Assembly: GCA_002471665.1 (NCBI GenBank)
Contig: DKQK01000045.1
Location: 1-16,442, forward strand
From: Gammaproteobacteria bacterium UBA7310
Lineage (GTDB): Bacteria > Pseudomonadota > Gammaproteobacteria > Pseudomonadales > Ketobacteraceae
DNA length: 16,442 nt
Direction: 5' to 3'
This document shows positions 15,237-16,442 of this stretch, one piece after another. Within the stretch, counting starts at the first letter, position 1. The number at the start of each line of letters is the position of its first letter. Under the pieces are notes generated by a model that did not search any database, was not told where the DNA came from, and worked only from the letters and a program-made list of their open reading frames with translations. Made by a program: the position numbers and the translations under genes.

Positions 15237-16433
15237 TTACTTGCTGTCCAGGTACAACAGCGCCTGCTGTTGATCAATGGAAAACGCAAACTGACCAAGG
15301 AAATTCATGCCCAACAGGCCGTCCACCTCCTGAGATCCCAGATTCACCTGCAACAGCTCAACATCACGCATTTCCCAGTCCCCAACCCGCATGCGCCCCA
15401 CCTGATACAAGGGTGACATAACCACACCGTTGGCGGTGTTGACCTGTACCTGTTGTTGTGTATCCTGCAGCACACCATACTGATGCAGGGTTGCGACGGC
15501 TTCCCGACTCAATGCGGTCACGGTGGCACCGGTATCGATCATCAAATCCAGTGCCACCGCTTCATCAAACACCACCCTCACCACGAACTGGCCCATCACC
15601 GAGTGCAGGGCAATGCCTTCCTGCGCCCGTTGCTGCTGACTCAACTTACGCTCCACCCGCAACCGGCTTTCCTCCACCTGCGCCTGGTGGGATTCGCTGT
15701 AGGGAATCCATTGTAACTGCGTCAGCGCCTGTTCCAGATCACCGGATTGTTCGTAGACTTCCGCCAGCATCAAGCCAAAGGCCGCGTGTTCGGGCTGTTT
15801 TTCCAACGCGAACTGCAGCAGCCCCATCAGATCCGGGTTGGCGCTTAATTGAGTGGGGGTTTGCTGGCGGTGCCAGTCCAGTTGTTCCGACAGCAGGGTC
15901 TCGATGCGTCGCATCAGTTGTTGACGGCGCAGGGGATCAAGGCTGCCGGCATAGGCCTCAAACAGTAACTTCAGGGCCGCGCGGGGCTGCTGCAGGCCAC
16001 GGTAGGTCGAGATCATCAGATCCTGCCACAGGGCGTTGTCCGGCTCCGCCAGCAACAGGGCCTGGAGCCAGTGCCGCAGGCGCGGCCAATGGCCTTCCGC
16101 CTGTAATTGACGCAAGAAACGATCCAGTGTCTGGCGCAGCTGCGGGGCAGGGGCCGTCTGACCTCCTGGGTTTTGCAGGTATCGCACCACGGTGTCCACG
16201 TTGTCCTGCTCCAGGGCCAGGACCAGGTTTGCAGAATCCGGCACCGGCTGCGCCATGATCGGCTGCACCATCGCCACCAGCGGATCATGCGGTTCCCTGT
16301 CCTGGGTGGGCACGCTGCCATCAGCCCAGCGCTGGGCACTCAACCAGCCCAGCCCAAACCCCGCCAGCAGCAATAAAAAGGGGTAAAACCGGTTCACCTT
16401 CCTGTGATTCACCTTCCTATCTTGAAAGCCCAT
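15237..16433 (-). CDS. Membrane-anchored TPR and retropepsin-like aspartic protease (clan AA)
   Basis: This protein is 398 residues from the ATG at 16433; the start is uncertain because the frame remains open to the window edge and no Shine-Dalgarno is visible in the nine bases beyond. A basic N-terminus precedes one hydrophobic segment (about 16-33, FYPFLLLLAGFGLGWLSA), so it is probably a type II inner-membrane protein with the rest in the periplasm. The middle part (about 65-265) is helical and TPR-like, for example LMLAEVYEQSGDLEQALTQL (221-240). The C-terminal part (about 275-398) is a single retropepsin-like domain with LMIDTGATVTALS (297-309; Asp300-Thr-Gly) and GLLGMNFLGQF (372-382). 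Bacterial proteins of this kind are expected to be active as dimers; substrates are unknown. It is first in the - strand block, 103 bases before the GGDEF-EAL gene. Confidence 0.85.
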   Translation of the reverse strand: MGFQDRKVNHRKVNRFYPFLLLLAGFGLGWLSAQRWADGSVPTQDREPHDPLVAMVQPIMAQPVPDSANLVLALEQDNVDTVVRYLQNPGGQTAPAPQLRQTLDRFLRQLQAEGHWPRLRHWLQALLLAEPDNALWQDLMISTYRGLQQPRAALKLLFEAYAGSLDPLRRQQLMRRIETLLSEQLDWHRQQTPTQLSANPDLMGLLQFALEKQPEHAAFGLMLAEVYEQSGDLEQALTQLQWIPYSESHQAQVEESRLRVERKLSQQQRAQEGIALHSVMGQFVVRVVFDEAVALDLMIDTGATVTALSREAVATLHQYGVLQDTQQQVQVNTANGVVMSPLYQVGRMRVGDWEMRDVELLQVNLGSQEVDGLLGMNFLGQFAFSIDQQQALLYLDSK

Positions 16434-16442
16434 CTTGAAAGC
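16393..16442. repeat. Two small tandem duplications at the start of the aspartic protease gene
   Basis: TTCACCTTCCT occurs at 16393-16403 and 16408-16418 (15-base period), and ATCTTGAAAGC at 16419-16429 and 16432-16442 (13-base period). The first pair encodes a repeated RKVN in the protein. The second pair spans the predicted ATG and would bracket any start signal. The array may continue beyond the window. Confidence 0.55.

Noticed and set aside
1..16442. CRISPR arrays, tRNA genes, insertion sequences or prophage genes
   Set aside because: No regularly spaced direct repeats, cloverleaf-like sequences, transposase, integrase or phage genes were found; coding genes fill the window.

Overview
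The window looks like a chromosomal segment of a gammaproteobacterium, probably a marine or hydrocarbon-associated Pseudomonadales/Oceanospirillales-type organism. The evidence is the tsaC-hemF-aroE cluster near dprA (an arrangement familiar from Pseudomonas and its relatives), oxygen-dependent HemF, a PrlC-type oligopeptidase A, a fairly GC-rich composition judged by eye, and several exported lipoproteins. No species is claimed. The window is densely coding: no gene-free stretch exceeds about 215 bases, and I see no rRNA, tRNA, CRISPR array, insertion sequence or prophage.

Left part (1-8152). A partial prlC (oligopeptidase A) runs leftward off the edge. Diverging from it are two exported proteins on the + strand: a metallo-beta-lactamase-fold lipoprotein resembling NAPE-PLD/UlaG-type hydrolases, and a 691-residue periplasmic di-haem cytochrome c whose size and haem spacing match the RoxA/RoxB rubber-oxygenase family. 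A rho-independent terminator closes this pair. mgtE (Mg2+ channel) lies convergent to it. A 749-residue outer-membrane-type lipoprotein with two copies of an LRR-like module then diverges from mgtE.

Right part (8157-16433). Eight genes all lie on the - strand. In transcription order they are: a membrane-anchored TPR/retropepsin-like aspartic protease; a soluble GAF-PAS-GGDEF-EAL protein; dprA; purE; tsaC; hemF; aroE; and a stand-alone Fic-domain protein of RhuM/Doc type. Gaps from purE to aroE are 1-15 bases, so purE-tsaC-hemF-aroE is very probably one transcript, serving purine synthesis, tRNA t6A modification, haem synthesis and the shikimate pathway. The fic gene follows after 52 bases.

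Most of the window is ordinary housekeeping. The parts worth a second look are the RoxA-like cytochrome with its neighbouring lipoprotein hydrolase and the interlocked dyads in its leader, the two-module lipoprotein, the Fic protein without a visible antitoxin and with a perfect 11-bp dyad at its 3' end, the unusual PurE active-site residues, and a possible hairpin over the dprA ribosome-binding site. I do not see convincing evidence of a wholly new multi-gene system.
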